Assembly: GCA_029990205.1 (NCBI GenBank)
Contig: JAPEKQ010000006.1
Coordinates: 1 to 64,000, forward strand
Direction: 5' to 3'
DNA: 64,000 bases
DNA from: a bacterium
GTDB taxonomy: Bacteria > Joyebacterota > Joyebacteria > Joyebacterales > Joyebacteraceae
Shown here: piece by piece, positions 8,173 through 17,211 of the stretch
How positions within the stretch are numbered: position 1 is the stretch's first letter
Layout: every line of letters begins with the position of its first letter
Notes under the pieces: model-generated
The model's input: only the letters and a program-made list of their open reading frames with translations
The model's database searches: none
What the model was told of the DNA's origin: nothing
Position numbers and translations under genes: made by a program

Positions 8173-8637
8173 TCACTTCGTCTCTGGCTTGTCCTTCTCG
8201 TTCGCGGTGGCCTTCCTGAGCGCGGCGATATCCGACTTCACATTGCGGAGCGCCTCTTCGAGCGCGGACTTCCGTTCCTGGAGCGCTTCGAGTGTGACCT
8301 TGCCGCCGCAGGCGCCCGGCGAGCGAGGACGGGCCCCGTCGATGCCGGCGCCGTGGCACCCGCACGAGCACGCATCGACCAGCATGTTGCAGCAGCTCGA
8401 GAGCCCATCGGCATCGAGAGAGTAGGGGACGCGATAGCCGTCACGCTCCTTCGTCACCAGACCGCTCTGTCTCATGAGCTTGAGGTGCTGAGAGACCGCG
8501 GCGGGGGTGACTCCGAGTTCGTCGGCGAGGTCGGTCACCCCCATGCTCCCGCGGCGGCGGAGCAGCTCGATGATGTGCAGACGAGCCGTCGCGCCGAGGA
8601 CGCGGAACATCTCTGATGGATCGTGCTTCTGAGGCAT
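8173..8637 (-). CDS. ArsR-family metal-responsive repressor with Cys-rich sensor motif
   Basis: The protein has 154 residues. Residues of about 8-78 form the ArsR winged helix (LGATARLHIIELLRRRG, DLADELGVTPAAVSQHLKLM and the YRVPYSL wing). A Cys-dense stretch follows (SCCNMLVDACSCGCHG), with a further Cys in PGACGG, a likely metal or thiol sensor site. The C-terminus is a helix of about 35 residues. The protein is longer than typical 100-120-residue ArsR members. A promoter with the operator at its start site (8663-8703) points to autorepression. The small Cys/His-rich gene downstream is the obvious second target. The metal cannot be named. Confidence 0.88.
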   Translation of the reverse strand: MPQKHDPSEMFRVLGATARLHIIELLRRRGSMGVTDLADELGVTPAAVSQHLKLMRQSGLVTKERDGYRVPYSLDADGLSSCCNMLVDACSCGCHGAGIDGARPRSPGACGGKVTLEALQERKSALEEALRNVKSDIAALRKATANEKDKPETK

Positions 8638-8662
8638 GGCCTACCCTTCCGGAAAGTAATTT

Positions 8663-8672
8663 AGCATATGCT
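8663..8672. promoter_or_regulatory. ArsR operator core (perfect 10-base palindrome)
   Basis: AGCATATGCT is flanked by TTT on one side and TAAT on the other. It sits just past the -10 box of the leftward promoter at 8675-8703, so bound repressor would block initiation. Confidence 0.7.
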
Positions 8673-8674
8673 TA

Positions 8675-8703
8675 ATGATAGCCTGGGGACCACTGCCTGT
8701 CAA
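8675..8703 (-). promoter_or_regulatory. Sigma70-like promoter of the ArsR gene
   Basis: Read on the minus strand, the -35 box is TTGACA (8703-8698) and the -10 is TATCAT (8680-8675), with a 17-base spacer. The start codon at 8637 is about 38 bases downstream. Confidence 0.78.
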
Positions 8704-8860
8704 GCGGCTTCCGACGGCTTCTCGGGACGCGCGGGGCTCGTGATGTGCCGTGATGACGCCGAAGTCCGGCGCTGATGCGCGTTTCAAATCAGGCTACCCG
8801 TCTGCTATCGTAGGCGGGCGGCTTCTCGTCTGAGGTTCAGCGCCTGGAAAGGAAGATCAC

Positions 8861-10054
8861 ATGCTCACACGGCGAATGTCGAGTACCGGCGACGATCTCT
8901 CGATCCTCGGATTCGGATGCATGCGGCTTCCCGGTCGCAACCCGAAGATCGACGAACCGCGCGCCACGGCGATGATTCGCGGCGCAATCGACCGCGGGCT
9001 CAACTACATCGACACGGCCGTGCCGTATCATGCGGGCCAGAGCGAACCGTTCGTCGGGAGAGTGCTTCAGGATGGATATCGCGAGCGCGTCAAGCTCGCG
9101 ACCAAGCTCCCGCCGTGGAAGGTGAAGACGCGAGAGGACATGGACCGCATCCTCGGGGAGCAGCTCGAGAAGCTCCAGACCGACCACATCGACTACTATC
9201 TCGTCCACTCGCTCAACGCGAAGAGCTGGGAGACGATGCGAGGTCTGGGTGTAACCGACTTCCTCGACGCCGCCCTTGCCGACGGACGCATCGCCAACGC
9301 GGGCTTCTCGTTCCACGGCAAGCTCAGAGGGTTCCAGACGATCGTGGACGGCTACGACTGGAAGTTCTGCCAGATCCAGTACAACATTCTCGACACACAT
9401 CGGCAGGCGGGGACCGAAGGGCTGATGTACGCGGCGGACAAGGGCCTGGGCATTATCGTGATGGAGCCTCTCCGGGGCGGAAGCCTCACGAAGTCCGTGC
9501 CGCCATCGGTGCAGACCATCTGGGACAGCGGGGCGACGAAGCGCACGCCCGCCGAGTGGGCGCTCCGGTGGGTCTGGAACCATCCGCAGGTCAACCTGAT
9601 CCTGTCGGGGATGAGCACCGAGGAGCAGGTCGACGAGAACATCCGCATCGCGGGCGAGGCGACGGCCGAGTCGCTGACTCCGGAAGAGCTCGACATTCTC
9701 GACCGCGCGACTGCGGCCTACCAGGCTCTCGAGCGTGTCCCGTGCACCGCGTGCGGGTACTGCATGCCGTGCCCGGCCGGCGTGGACATCCCCGGCTGCT
9801 TCGACGTCCTGAATGATCTCGGACGGTTCGGCGACCGCCGGCACTCGAGGCTCATGTACTCGTTCCGCGTCGGCGGTGTGACCTCGCCCAAACCCGCGTA
9901 CGCGTCGCTCTGTACGAACTGCGGCAAGTGCGTCACGGCGTGTCCCCAGGAGATCAACGTCCCCGTGGAGCTCCTTGAGGTTCGACGCGAGCTGGAGTGG
10001 TTCTTGACCAAGCCGATCGCGTGGATGATCAAGCGGCGGTTCGGGAGCAGCTAG
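8861..10054 (+). CDS. Aldo/keto reductase with C-terminal ferredoxin-type 4Fe-4S clusters
   Basis: This is a 397-residue protein. The N-terminal 290 residues form an aldo/keto reductase TIM barrel: LGFGCMRLP, then NYIDTAVPYH (catalytic Asp and Tyr), LATKLPPWK (Lys) and YYLVHSLN (His). The C-terminus has two Cys clusters, CTACGYCMPCPAGVDIP and CTNCGKCVTACPQEINVP, which should hold two 4Fe-4S centres. This fusion is frequent in anaerobes and may use ferredoxin rather than NAD(P)H. GGAAAGGAAG precedes the ATG. Its end overlaps the end of the convergent nitronate monooxygenase gene by 26 bases. Substrate unknown. Confidence 0.92.
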   Translation: MLTRRMSSTGDDLSILGFGCMRLPGRNPKIDEPRATAMIRGAIDRGLNYIDTAVPYHAGQSEPFVGRVLQDGYRERVKLATKLPPWKVKTREDMDRILGEQLEKLQTDHIDYYLVHSLNAKSWETMRGLGVTDFLDAALADGRIANAGFSFHGKLRGFQTIVDGYDWKFCQIQYNILDTHRQAGTEGLMYAADKGLGIIVMEPLRGGSLTKSVPPSVQTIWDSGATKRTPAEWALRWVWNHPQVNLILSGMSTEEQVDENIRIAGEATAESLTPEELDILDRATAAYQALERVPCTACGYCMPCPAGVDIPGCFDVLNDLGRFGDRRHSRLMYSFRVGGVTSPKPAYASLCTNCGKCVTACPQEINVPVELLEVRRELEWFLTKPIAWMIKRRFGSS

Positions 10055-11138
10055 GGGAGCTCCGTACACGTGCGTATTCGGCCTCGAGTCGTCCGACCAG
10101 CTCCTGTACGGAGATGATCTCATTCACCCGATATGCGTTCGCTCCGGCGAACGCGAAGCCGTCGCGGAACCGTCCCTCCTTCGCGCTCATCAGAGCGTGC
10201 GCGATGCAGTACGGAACCTTCCTGACATCACACGTCTTGAGGCATCGCCACAGGCATTCGTACGGCCTGCGCGCTCCGGCGGCGACATCCCTGAGGAAGC
10301 GGTTCGCAATGGCCCGGCCGGGCAGGCCTACCGGGCTGTCGATGATGGAGAGGTCGCCTTGGCCGCAGTCTATGTAGGCCTGCTTGAATCGGTTGTGCGC
10401 GTCGCACTCGTGCGTTCCAACGAACCGCGTTCCCATCTTGACCCCGGCCGCGCCCATCTGGAGGAAGCGTCGGATGTCCTGTCCGGTGAAGACGCCCCCC
10501 GCTGCGATGACGGGAATCGCGTTGTGGAACCGCTCTTCGAAGACGTGCACGACCTTGAGCACGGCCGGAACGAGCTTCTCCAGCGCGAACGAGGGGTTCG
10601 CGATCTGCTGCCTTGTGAAGCCCTGATGTCCTCCGGAACGCGGTCCCTCGATGACGACCGCGTCCGGCACTCGGCCGTACTTGTCGGCCCAGTATCGGAA
10701 GATGAGAGCCGCTGCCTTCGGAGAAGAGACCTTCGGTATGATCTTCGTGCGATACGACCAGAGCTTCCGGAGTGACAGGCCGCGGGGCGGACGCAGGGGG
10801 AGTCCTGCGCTCAGGAAGAGCGCATCAACCTGCTCTTCGAGTGCCGTCGCGACCAGGTCGTCGAAGTCCGAGAGCGCGACCATGATGTTCACGCCGATCG
10901 GGCCGTCCGTGAGCGCTCGAGCGTCCCGGATCTCGCGTCTGAGCGCGCGACGATTCGCGTCTTTCATGTTCGACTTGAAGTCCGGCTCAAGATGGCCGAT
11001 GCCTGCCGTGGCGATGACTCCGATGCCGCCAGCGTCCGCGACCGCCGAAGCGAGACCGGAGAGTGAGATGCCGACGCCCATCCCTCCCTGAACGATCGGG
11101 AGCGTGGAGACGAGATTGCCGATGCGGAGGCACGGCAT
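10029..11138 (-). CDS. Nitronate monooxygenase-family FMN enzyme
   Basis: This is a 369-residue TIM-barrel flavoprotein. Diagnostic parts are PIVQGGMGVGISLSGLASAV at the N-terminus, GGIGVIATAGIGH, GPRSGGHQGF and IAAGGVFTGQDIRRFLQMGAAGVKMG in phosphate-binding motifs of the FMN site. Related enzymes oxidise alkyl nitronates, and others reduce enoyl-ACP (FabK). The C-terminal segment with several Cys (CLWRCLKTCDVRKVPYC) is an extension that may carry a metal or cluster. The start at 11138 follows GAGGAGGA. It is divergent from the TetR gene across a double operator, so TetR probably represses it. The exact substrate is not inferable. Confidence 0.85.
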   Translation of the reverse strand: MPCLRIGNLVSTLPIVQGGMGVGISLSGLASAVADAGGIGVIATAGIGHLEPDFKSNMKDANRRALRREIRDARALTDGPIGVNIMVALSDFDDLVATALEEQVDALFLSAGLPLRPPRGLSLRKLWSYRTKIIPKVSSPKAAALIFRYWADKYGRVPDAVVIEGPRSGGHQGFTRQQIANPSFALEKLVPAVLKVVHVFEERFHNAIPVIAAGGVFTGQDIRRFLQMGAAGVKMGTRFVGTHECDAHNRFKQAYIDCGQGDLSIIDSPVGLPGRAIANRFLRDVAAGARRPYECLWRCLKTCDVRKVPYCIAHALMSAKEGRFRDGFAFAGANAYRVNEIISVQELVGRLEAEYARVRSSPSCSRTAA

Positions 11139-11247
11139 GCGAGCGTGTCCTCCTCGTGGATCGGGTGCAGGTCGAGGGAGCATGGTCGCCTCCTTGTACG
11201 GGCCTCCGGCACGAGTGGTTCGGCCGGGTGTGGGACCTGGACGTCAA

Positions 11248-11291
11248 TGTTGACAGCGTCAACATATCATGCTATGTTGACATTGTCAACA
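11248..11291. promoter_or_regulatory. Twin TetR operators with symmetrical divergent promoters
   Basis: Two 17-base palindromes share arms TGTTGAC and GTCAACA with 3-base centres (11248-11264 and 11275-11291), 27 bases centre to centre. Each half site doubles as a -35 box. Rightward: TTGACA 11250-11255, 17 bases, TATGTT 11273-11278. Leftward: TTGACA 11290-11285, 18 bases, TATGTT 11266-11261. The TetR product is the likely binder. Confidence 0.85.
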
Positions 11292-11365
11292 TATTCATCG
11301 CATGATGCAGGCATGGACTGGACGTGCTGGCTGTTGCTCGGAGGACGGGGAATGCGGAGGTGTTC

Positions 11366-12058
11366 ATGGTGACCGACACGTACCATCACGGCAATCTGCG
11401 AGCCGCGCTCGTCGCTGCCGCGGCGGAGCTGGTGTCAGACGCGGGTGTGGAGGGCGTGACCATGCGGTCGCTCAGCCGCGCGGCGGGAGTGTCGCGCGCG
11501 GCTCCGTACCGCCACTTCGCCGACAAGCGCGAGCTTCTGGCGGCGGTGGCGGAGGCGGGGTTCCTGGACCTCGACCGCCGGCTCAGCGAGGTCGAGGGGC
11601 GTGGAGCGGCCGGAGCCGTCGAGGGTGGCGAGGGGCGGGCGGTGCTGGCGGACCTGATGCGGGCGTACGTCGGTTTCGCGCTCGACCGTCCGGGGCACTA
11701 CCGACTCATGTTCAGTCCGGACATCGTCCGGCCGCCCCGCTCCGTCTCACTGCAGGAGTCGGCCTCGCGCGCGTTCGAGCGCAGTCTCGAGGCTATCCGC
11801 GCGGCGCAGGAGACGCAGGAGCTACGGAGCGGTGACGCGGCCGCTCTGGCGAGCATCATGTGGTCGGCCGTGCACGGTCTTGCAGTGCTGCTGCTCGATG
11901 GGCAGGTCCGGGTGACATCCGATGGATCCGGAGGACACGCACTTCTTGCCGGGGATGAGACGGATGAAGCGCAGAACGTGGAGTCCTTCATTGAACTGAC
12001 GATCGAGATCGTTCTCGACGGGCTCAGTTCAGCTGCAAGTGAGGCTCGTCGGAGCTAG
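11366..12058 (+). CDS. TetR-family transcriptional repressor
   Basis: This is a 230-residue protein. Residues of about 8-60 are a TetR DNA-binding domain (HHGNLRAALVAAAAELVSDAG, TMRSLSRAAGVSRAAPYRHF, DKRELLAAVAEAGF). The rest is the helical ligand domain, of the WHG/TetR_C_33 type. The ATG at 11366 was chosen for its GCGGAGG site; the longer frame would run into the operator. It is divergent from nitronate monooxygenase and convergent with the MATE gene. Its stop codon overlaps the MATE stop in the sequence CTAG. Likely targets are its own gene and nitronate monooxygenase, through the operators at 11248-11291. Confidence 0.9.
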   Translation: MVTDTYHHGNLRAALVAAAAELVSDAGVEGVTMRSLSRAAGVSRAAPYRHFADKRELLAAVAEAGFLDLDRRLSEVEGRGAAGAVEGGEGRAVLADLMRAYVGFALDRPGHYRLMFSPDIVRPPRSVSLQESASRAFERSLEAIRAAQETQELRSGDAAALASIMWSAVHGLAVLLLDGQVRVTSDGSGGHALLAGDETDEAQNVESFIELTIEIVLDGLSSAASEARRS

Positions 12059-13422
12059 CAGTCCTCCGCCGCCTGCATCCGATTGAGATAGCGGACCTCG
12101 GCGACCATCAGGACCGCGGCGATCGCTGCGGCGGCGAGGTCGGAGATCGGGAACGCGACCGCGATACCGTTGACCCCGTGGATCGGGCCGAGGATGAGGA
12201 TGAGCGGGATCAGGATGAGGATCTGGCGCGAGAGCGAGAGTATGAACGCCGACAGCGCGCGCCCGTGCGCCTGCAGGAGCGACGCGCCCATCAGCTGGAA
12301 TGCGACCAGCGGGAAGACGGCGATCACGATCCGGAGCATGGGGACGCCCACACGGATGAGCTCCGGGTTGTTCCCGAAGACCTTCATCATCGGTTCCGCG
12401 AACACCATCAGCAGGACATAGGCCACGAGTCCGATGATCGTCGATCTGACCGAGGCGAACCGGAGCGCCTCCTTCGCCTTCGCGTACCGCTTCGCTCCGT
12501 AGTTGAACCCGGCAACCGGCTGGAGCGCCTGAGCGAATCCCAACATCGGCATGAATGCGAAGTGAACGAGGCGGTGGATCGCCCCGTACGCGGCCACTGC
12601 TATGTCCCCGCCGTACGCGCCGAGATTCCTGTTGAGGATGACGACGACCACGCTCCCCGAGACCATCCGCACGAACGAGGCTGCGCCGATGGCGAACGTC
12701 TCGCGAACGATGTCGGCCTTGAGCGCGAATGCGCGCAGCCGGAGCGTGAGGCCGCTGAACCCTCCGACGAAGTAGACGGCGACGAACGCTGTCGCACAGC
12801 CCATCGCGATGACGGTCGCGAGCGCCGCGCCCTTCACACCCATGTCCAGTCCGAAGATGAAGATCGGATCGAGCACGATGTTGATCCCCGCGCTGACGAG
12901 CATCGTCGTCATTGCGACCCGCGCGCGTCCCTCGGAGCGGATGATGTTGTTGTTCGCCATCGTGAAGGCGCGGAACGGTGTTCCCCAGAGGATGACCATG
13001 AAGTACGCGTGAGCGTATGGCAGCAGCCCCTCCGTTGCGCCGAAGAGCTTGAGAAGGCGGTCGGCGAGCGGGAACGCGAGGAGCATGATGACCGCGGAGA
13101 TGCCGATGGCGAGCGCGGCGACGTTGCCAAGCGTGCGTTCGGCGCGCTCCGTGTCTCCCGCGCCGAGCGAGCGGGAGATGATCGATGCGCCGCCCATGCC
13201 GATCATGTGACCGATGGCCATCGTGGCCAGCTGGATCGGGAACACGATGGCGATGCCGCCGATCCCGAGGGGCCCGACGCCGCGACCGACGAAGATGGCG
13301 TCGACGAGACCGTACGTCGCCATGACGAGCATGCCGACGGTTGCCGGGATCGAGAGCTTCCAGAGAAGGCGGCCGATGTTCTCGTCCGCGAGGATGTGGT
13401 CGTTCTGTGGTGGCTTGTCCAT
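12055..13422 (-). CDS. MATE-family multidrug efflux transporter
   Basis: This is a 455-residue membrane protein with the twelve-helix MatE pattern in two repeats. Motifs are LSIPATVGMLVMATYGLVDAIFVG near the N-terminus, GHMIGMGGASIISRSLGAGD after the second helix and AANNNII-type polar segments. These exporters use proton or sodium gradients to expel cationic drugs or metabolites. The ATG at 13422 begins MDKPPQNDHILADENIGRLL, a normal MATE N-terminus. No clear Shine-Dalgarno is visible, so the exact start is less certain. GGTAG-C-CTACC at about 13432-13442 is a small palindrome in its leader. Confidence 0.88.
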   Translation of the reverse strand: MDKPPQNDHILADENIGRLLWKLSIPATVGMLVMATYGLVDAIFVGRGVGPLGIGGIAIVFPIQLATMAIGHMIGMGGASIISRSLGAGDTERAERTLGNVAALAIGISAVIMLLAFPLADRLLKLFGATEGLLPYAHAYFMVILWGTPFRAFTMANNNIIRSEGRARVAMTTMLVSAGINIVLDPIFIFGLDMGVKGAALATVIAMGCATAFVAVYFVGGFSGLTLRLRAFALKADIVRETFAIGAASFVRMVSGSVVVVILNRNLGAYGGDIAVAAYGAIHRLVHFAFMPMLGFAQALQPVAGFNYGAKRYAKAKEALRFASVRSTIIGLVAYVLLMVFAEPMMKVFGNNPELIRVGVPMLRIVIAVFPLVAFQLMGASLLQAHGRALSAFILSLSRQILILIPLILILGPIHGVNGIAVAFPISDLAAAAIAAVLMVAEVRYLNRMQAAEDC

Positions 13423-13534
13423 TGACAAGCAAGGTAGCCTACCGGCAGAAGCAATGCAACGATGGCATGCTGAATGTGGGTCAAACCCTGCGTGCGGAGG
13501 AACCCTCATCTGAACACACCCGAAGGAGCAGAAC

Positions 13535-15793
13535 GTGAGACACTTCGCCCTGTCTTGCCCTGCGGCGATCCTGGTCGCCTTCATCGTTCTTGCCGTCACT
13601 TGCGCCTGGCCCGCGGCGGCTCTCACGACAGCCGGGACGCAGGAGGATCCCTATCTCGTCCCAGAGGTCGTGGGTCACGTGACCGCCGACGGCAATCTCG
13701 ACGAGCCGCTCTGGGACCAGGCGCTCAGGCTCGAACTCGCGTACGAGACGTCGCCGGGCGAGAACATCACCCCTCCTGTCGTGGCCACCGAGCTGCTTCT
13801 CGCCACGACGACGACACACTTCTACGCCGCGTTCGTCGCGGAGGACCCGGACCCTTCACAGATCTGCGCGAGCATCTGCGACCGCGACCGGATGTACAAC
13901 GACGATCGTGTCTCCCTCATCCTCGACACGTTCAACGACCAGCGGCGCGCGTACATGTTCTTCCTCAACCCGCTCGGTATCCAGGGCGACGCGCTCGATT
14001 CAGAGGGGCGGGGAGGGGGAGACGCCAGCTGGGACGCCATCTGGGACTCGGGCGGACGGATCACCGCCGACGGATACATCGTGGAGTTCGCGATCCCTTT
14101 TACGTCACTCAGGTTCCAGCGGGTCGACGGTGCGCAGACGTGGGGTATCGGCGCCGGGAGGAAGTACTCTCGCACGACCGACTACCGGTTTTCCCTCCAG
14201 ATGAGTGACCGGGACAACGACTGCTACCTCTGCGGCGTCAGCAAGATCCGTGGGATGGCAAGCGCCACGCCGGGACGGAACATCGAGTTCGACCCGACGG
14301 TGTCGGGCTTCGTCTCCGAGGCGCGGGATTCGATGCCGGGCGGCGACTTCGAGCAGAGCGGCGACCAGTTCGACGTCGGTCTCACGGCGCGCTGGGGCAT
14401 CACTCCGAACCTGGTGCTCTCGACCGCCATCAACCCCGACTTCTCGCAGGTCGAGGCCGACGCCTTCGAGCTCGAGGCGAACGAGCGTTTCGCCATCTAC
14501 TACGACGAGAAGCGGCCGTTCTTCCTCGAGGGCACGGAGTTCTTCAGGACGCGGCTCAACGCGCTCCACACCCGCACAGTGGCGGACCCGCTGTGGGGCG
14601 TGAAGCTCACCGGAAAGGAAGGGCCTCACGCCATCGGAGCGTTCGTGGCGCAGGACGAGATCACGAACATTATGCTCCCGGGGCCGCACGGATCCAGTGG
14701 AACGTCGCTCGACATGACGACGACGGTCGCGGCTCTGAGGTACCGGCATGATGTCGGCGAGTCCTCGACGGTCGGCGTGTTCGTGTCGGACCGGGCGGGT
14801 GACGCGTACTCCAATCGCGTCGGAGGACTCGATGCGAACCTCAAGTTCCTCACGAGCGAACGGCTCGGCATCCAGGTCCTGGCGTCGCAGACGTCGTATC
14901 CGTCATCCGTCGTCGACGCGTTCGAGCTGGCGGAGGCAGAGGTAGACGGCTTCGCCTACGACGCCGAGTACAACCACGACGCCAGCGAGTACGAGTGGTG
15001 GCTCGCGCACCGGCATGTCGACGATGGGTTCAGAAGCGATCTGGGCTGGCGTCCGAAGGTCGACTTCCGCCAGTCACGGTGCGGTCTCTCCCGCATCATC
15101 CGCGGGGACGCGAGCGACTGGTACACGGACTGGAACATGGGTGGCGGATACGTGCACGACGAGAAGCTCGACGGAGAGCTCCTCCAGAAGTTCGTCGACT
15201 GCTGGATGCACTACAACGGGCCGCTCAGGTCGCACGTCGGCTACTACGGGATGTACGGGACGACCCGCTTCGATGACGTGGACTACGACGTCCGTCGGCA
15301 CTTCGTCGGCGCAAACATGTGGCCGACCGGGTGGCTCGAGCTGGAGATCGACACCAACTTCGGTCAGGGGATCGACTACGCCAACGGCCGCGATGCGGAC
15401 ATTCTGACGATCGAGCCGTCGTTCGCGGTCCAGGCGGGGCGCCGTCTGAGCGTCACGGCGTCGCACACCTACCAGCGGCTCGAGGTCGACGGCGGTACGC
15501 TCTACACGGCGAACGTCGACGGGCTCTGGGCGACCTATCAGTTCACGAAACGGACGTTCCTCAGAGTCGTGCTCCAGTATTCCGACATCGAGTTCGACAC
15601 CGACCTCTATACCGATGGACGCGGGCCGGAGTACCAGGAGCTCGCGAGCCAGGTGCTCTTCTCGTACAAGATCAACCCGCAAACGGTGCTCTACCTCGGG
15701 TACTCGGACAACCACGATGGGGAGGAGAGCTACGACCTGACCCAGAGTGACAGGACGCTCTTCGCGAAGATCGGGTACGCGCTCGTCCTCTAG
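13535..15793 (+). CDS. Outer-membrane DUF5916-like protein with N-terminal CBM9-like domain
   Basis: This is a 752-residue exported protein. The signal peptide is residues 1-29, ending near AAA. Residues of about 45-230 match the CBM9-like/DOMON domain that opens DUF5916 proteins (VTADGNLDEPLWDQA, then DDRVSLILDTFNDQRRAYMFFLNPLGIQGDA). From about 255 the sequence alternates short strands with turns (ARWGITPNLVLSTAINPDFS, FAIYYDEKRPFFLEGTEFF), characteristic of the C-terminal beta barrel, and it ends in AKIGYALVL with a terminal hydrophobic strand. Sugar or haem binding has been proposed for the N-domain, but the family has no proven role. GTG start with AAGGAG. A strong terminator follows. 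Confidence 0.82.
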   Translation: MRHFALSCPAAILVAFIVLAVTCAWPAAALTTAGTQEDPYLVPEVVGHVTADGNLDEPLWDQALRLELAYETSPGENITPPVVATELLLATTTTHFYAAFVAEDPDPSQICASICDRDRMYNDDRVSLILDTFNDQRRAYMFFLNPLGIQGDALDSEGRGGGDASWDAIWDSGGRITADGYIVEFAIPFTSLRFQRVDGAQTWGIGAGRKYSRTTDYRFSLQMSDRDNDCYLCGVSKIRGMASATPGRNIEFDPTVSGFVSEARDSMPGGDFEQSGDQFDVGLTARWGITPNLVLSTAINPDFSQVEADAFELEANERFAIYYDEKRPFFLEGTEFFRTRLNALHTRTVADPLWGVKLTGKEGPHAIGAFVAQDEITNIMLPGPHGSSGTSLDMTTTVAALRYRHDVGESSTVGVFVSDRAGDAYSNRVGGLDANLKFLTSERLGIQVLASQTSYPSSVVDAFELAEAEVDGFAYDAEYNHDASEYEWWLAHRHVDDGFRSDLGWRPKVDFRQSRCGLSRIIRGDASDWYTDWNMGGGYVHDEKLDGELLQKFVDCWMHYNGPLRSHVGYYGMYGTTRFDDVDYDVRRHFVGANMWPTGWLELEIDTNFGQGIDYANGRDADILTIEPSFAVQAGRRLSVTASHTYQRLEVDGGTLYTANVDGLWATYQFTKRTFLRVVLQYSDIEFDTDLYTDGRGPEYQELASQVLFSYKINPQTVLYLGYSDNHDGEESYDLTQSDRTLFAKIGYALVL

Positions 15794-15842
15794 CACGGGG
15801 ACTCAGGCAGGGATTGACACGCCGCACATCACGGGCATACTC

Positions 15843-15873
15843 TGCACCCGATGAGCATGACTCATCGGGTGCA
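15843..15873. terminator. Rho-independent terminator-like hairpin
   Basis: Perfect 13-base arms (TGCACCCGATGAG and its complement) surround a 5-base loop. It lies 50 bases after the DUF5916 gene and is followed by TCGCTTT. Confidence 0.7.
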
Positions 15874-15923
15874 TCGCTTTGCGCCCCGCTCGCTCGATTC
15901 ACTCCACGCAGGGGGGGAGACGG

Positions 15924-17153
15924 ATGTCGAACACACGGATGTCGGTCGTGGTCGTTGCCGCGTCGCTGCTCTGCGCGGCGCTCGTGCTCGTCCCTGTAGC
16001 GTCGCGGGACGGTGGTTCCGCCCTGGCGACCTCACGGGTGGCGGCGCTCGAGCGCCGTGACATCGCCGAGACGATCTGGTTCCAGGGGTTCCTCGCCGAC
16101 GTTGACACTGGCGAGCCGGTCGATGCGGCCGTCTCGGTCGTGGCCGAGATGTACGACGCGTCCACAGGAGGAGGCAGCATGTGGGGCCCCGAAGAGCATG
16201 TGGGCGTGGTCGTGTCGGAGGGGTGGTTCCATATCGAACTGGGGTCGCTCGAGGGGCTTCCCGAGTTCACCTCCCCGCCGTACTTCCTGGAGCTCACCAT
16301 CGACGGTGAGACCATGGACACGCGTCAGAAGCTCGCAAGCGTCCCGACGGCGTTCAACGCCGGGAGCTTCGAGCTTCCGTACTACGGCATCGTCAGCGAC
16401 CAGGGTACGGCCTTTCATGTCGAGCAGCTGGGCGCGGGAGGCAGTCTCTTCGCGCGGACAGGCGGGAGCCACCCCGCCATCGTCGGTGCCCACTCGGGGA
16501 GCGGCGTGGCGATCCAGGGCTCGTGTCTCAGTGGCACCGCCGGCGACTTCATCGGTGATGTCTCCGTGGACGGTGACCTCGTGGTGACCGGAGACATCGA
16601 CGTGACCGGCGATCTCGATGTCGGTATCGATGGTCGCGTAACCGTGACCGACACACTCGACGCGCTTGCCGTGGAGACCTACCGGTTCCAGATGACACGG
16701 GGGCCGACGGAAGGCATGGTGCTGACGTGCGACAATGCCGGCAACGGCTGGTGGGACTGGCCGACGGCCAGAACCGGGCTGACGGAGATGGTGCCCGTCA
16801 GTGAAGAGACGGGGGTCGTGGAAGCGGGCGACGTCATGGTGATCGACCCGCTCGGCCGCGGGAGGACCGCGCTCTCCGCGGTGGCGCGTTCGACGCTGGT
16901 CGCGGGTGTCTGCGCGGTGAGCGGGGGAGCGGCGGCGTTCGGTGAGGTCCCGCTCGCGGTCGTGGGGATCGTCCGCTGCAAGGTGTCGGCGGAGAACGGC
17001 GCGATCACCGCCGGAGACCTGCTCGTGACCTCTGATACACCGGGGCACGCGATGCGCGAGGTGAACCCTGCGGTCGGCACCGTGCTTGGCAAGGCACTCG
17101 AGCCGCTCGCGATCGGGACGGGGATGATCCGGGTGCTGGTAACGCTCCAGTAG
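15924..17153 (+). CDS. Secreted fibre-like protein of unknown function
   Basis: The protein has 409 residues and a signal peptide (about 1-28). After a beta-rich N-terminal domain (AETIWFQGFLADVDTGEPVDA, resembling bacterial surface or tail-fibre start domains) comes a repeat of DVSVDGDLVVTGDIDVTGDL type, as in beta-helical shaft proteins. The C-terminal 130 residues (AGDVMVIDP, GVCAVSGG, ITAGDLLVTSDTPGHAM, GTVLGKALEPLAIGTGMIRV) match a conserved head domain common in uncultured high-GC bacteria and in phage-fibre-like proteins. The last block may be a trimerisation unit. No catalytic motif is seen. Start 15924 is behind a GGGGGGAG site. Confidence 0.65.
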   Translation: MSNTRMSVVVVAASLLCAALVLVPVASRDGGSALATSRVAALERRDIAETIWFQGFLADVDTGEPVDAAVSVVAEMYDASTGGGSMWGPEEHVGVVVSEGWFHIELGSLEGLPEFTSPPYFLELTIDGETMDTRQKLASVPTAFNAGSFELPYYGIVSDQGTAFHVEQLGAGGSLFARTGGSHPAIVGAHSGSGVAIQGSCLSGTAGDFIGDVSVDGDLVVTGDIDVTGDLDVGIDGRVTVTDTLDALAVETYRFQMTRGPTEGMVLTCDNAGNGWWDWPTARTGLTEMVPVSEETGVVEAGDVMVIDPLGRGRTALSAVARSTLVAGVCAVSGGAAAFGEVPLAVVGIVRCKVSAENGAITAGDLLVTSDTPGHAMREVNPAVGTVLGKALEPLAIGTGMIRVLVTLQ

Positions 17154-17181
17154 GCGCGAGGATGCGGGAACCGGATTCCAC

Positions 17182-17211
17182 TTGACCTGGTGAAGCGATG
17201 GTGGCTATTGT
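17182..17211 (+). promoter_or_regulatory. Possible sigma70-like promoter for the FN3 protein
   Basis: TTGACC (17182-17187) and TATTGT (17206-17211) are 18 bases apart, about 112 bases before the start codon at 17324. Confidence 0.45.

Noticed and set aside
12178-13425. 415-codon frame opposite the MATE gene
   Set aside because: Charged, low-complexity shadow; MATE membrane helices are on the other strand.
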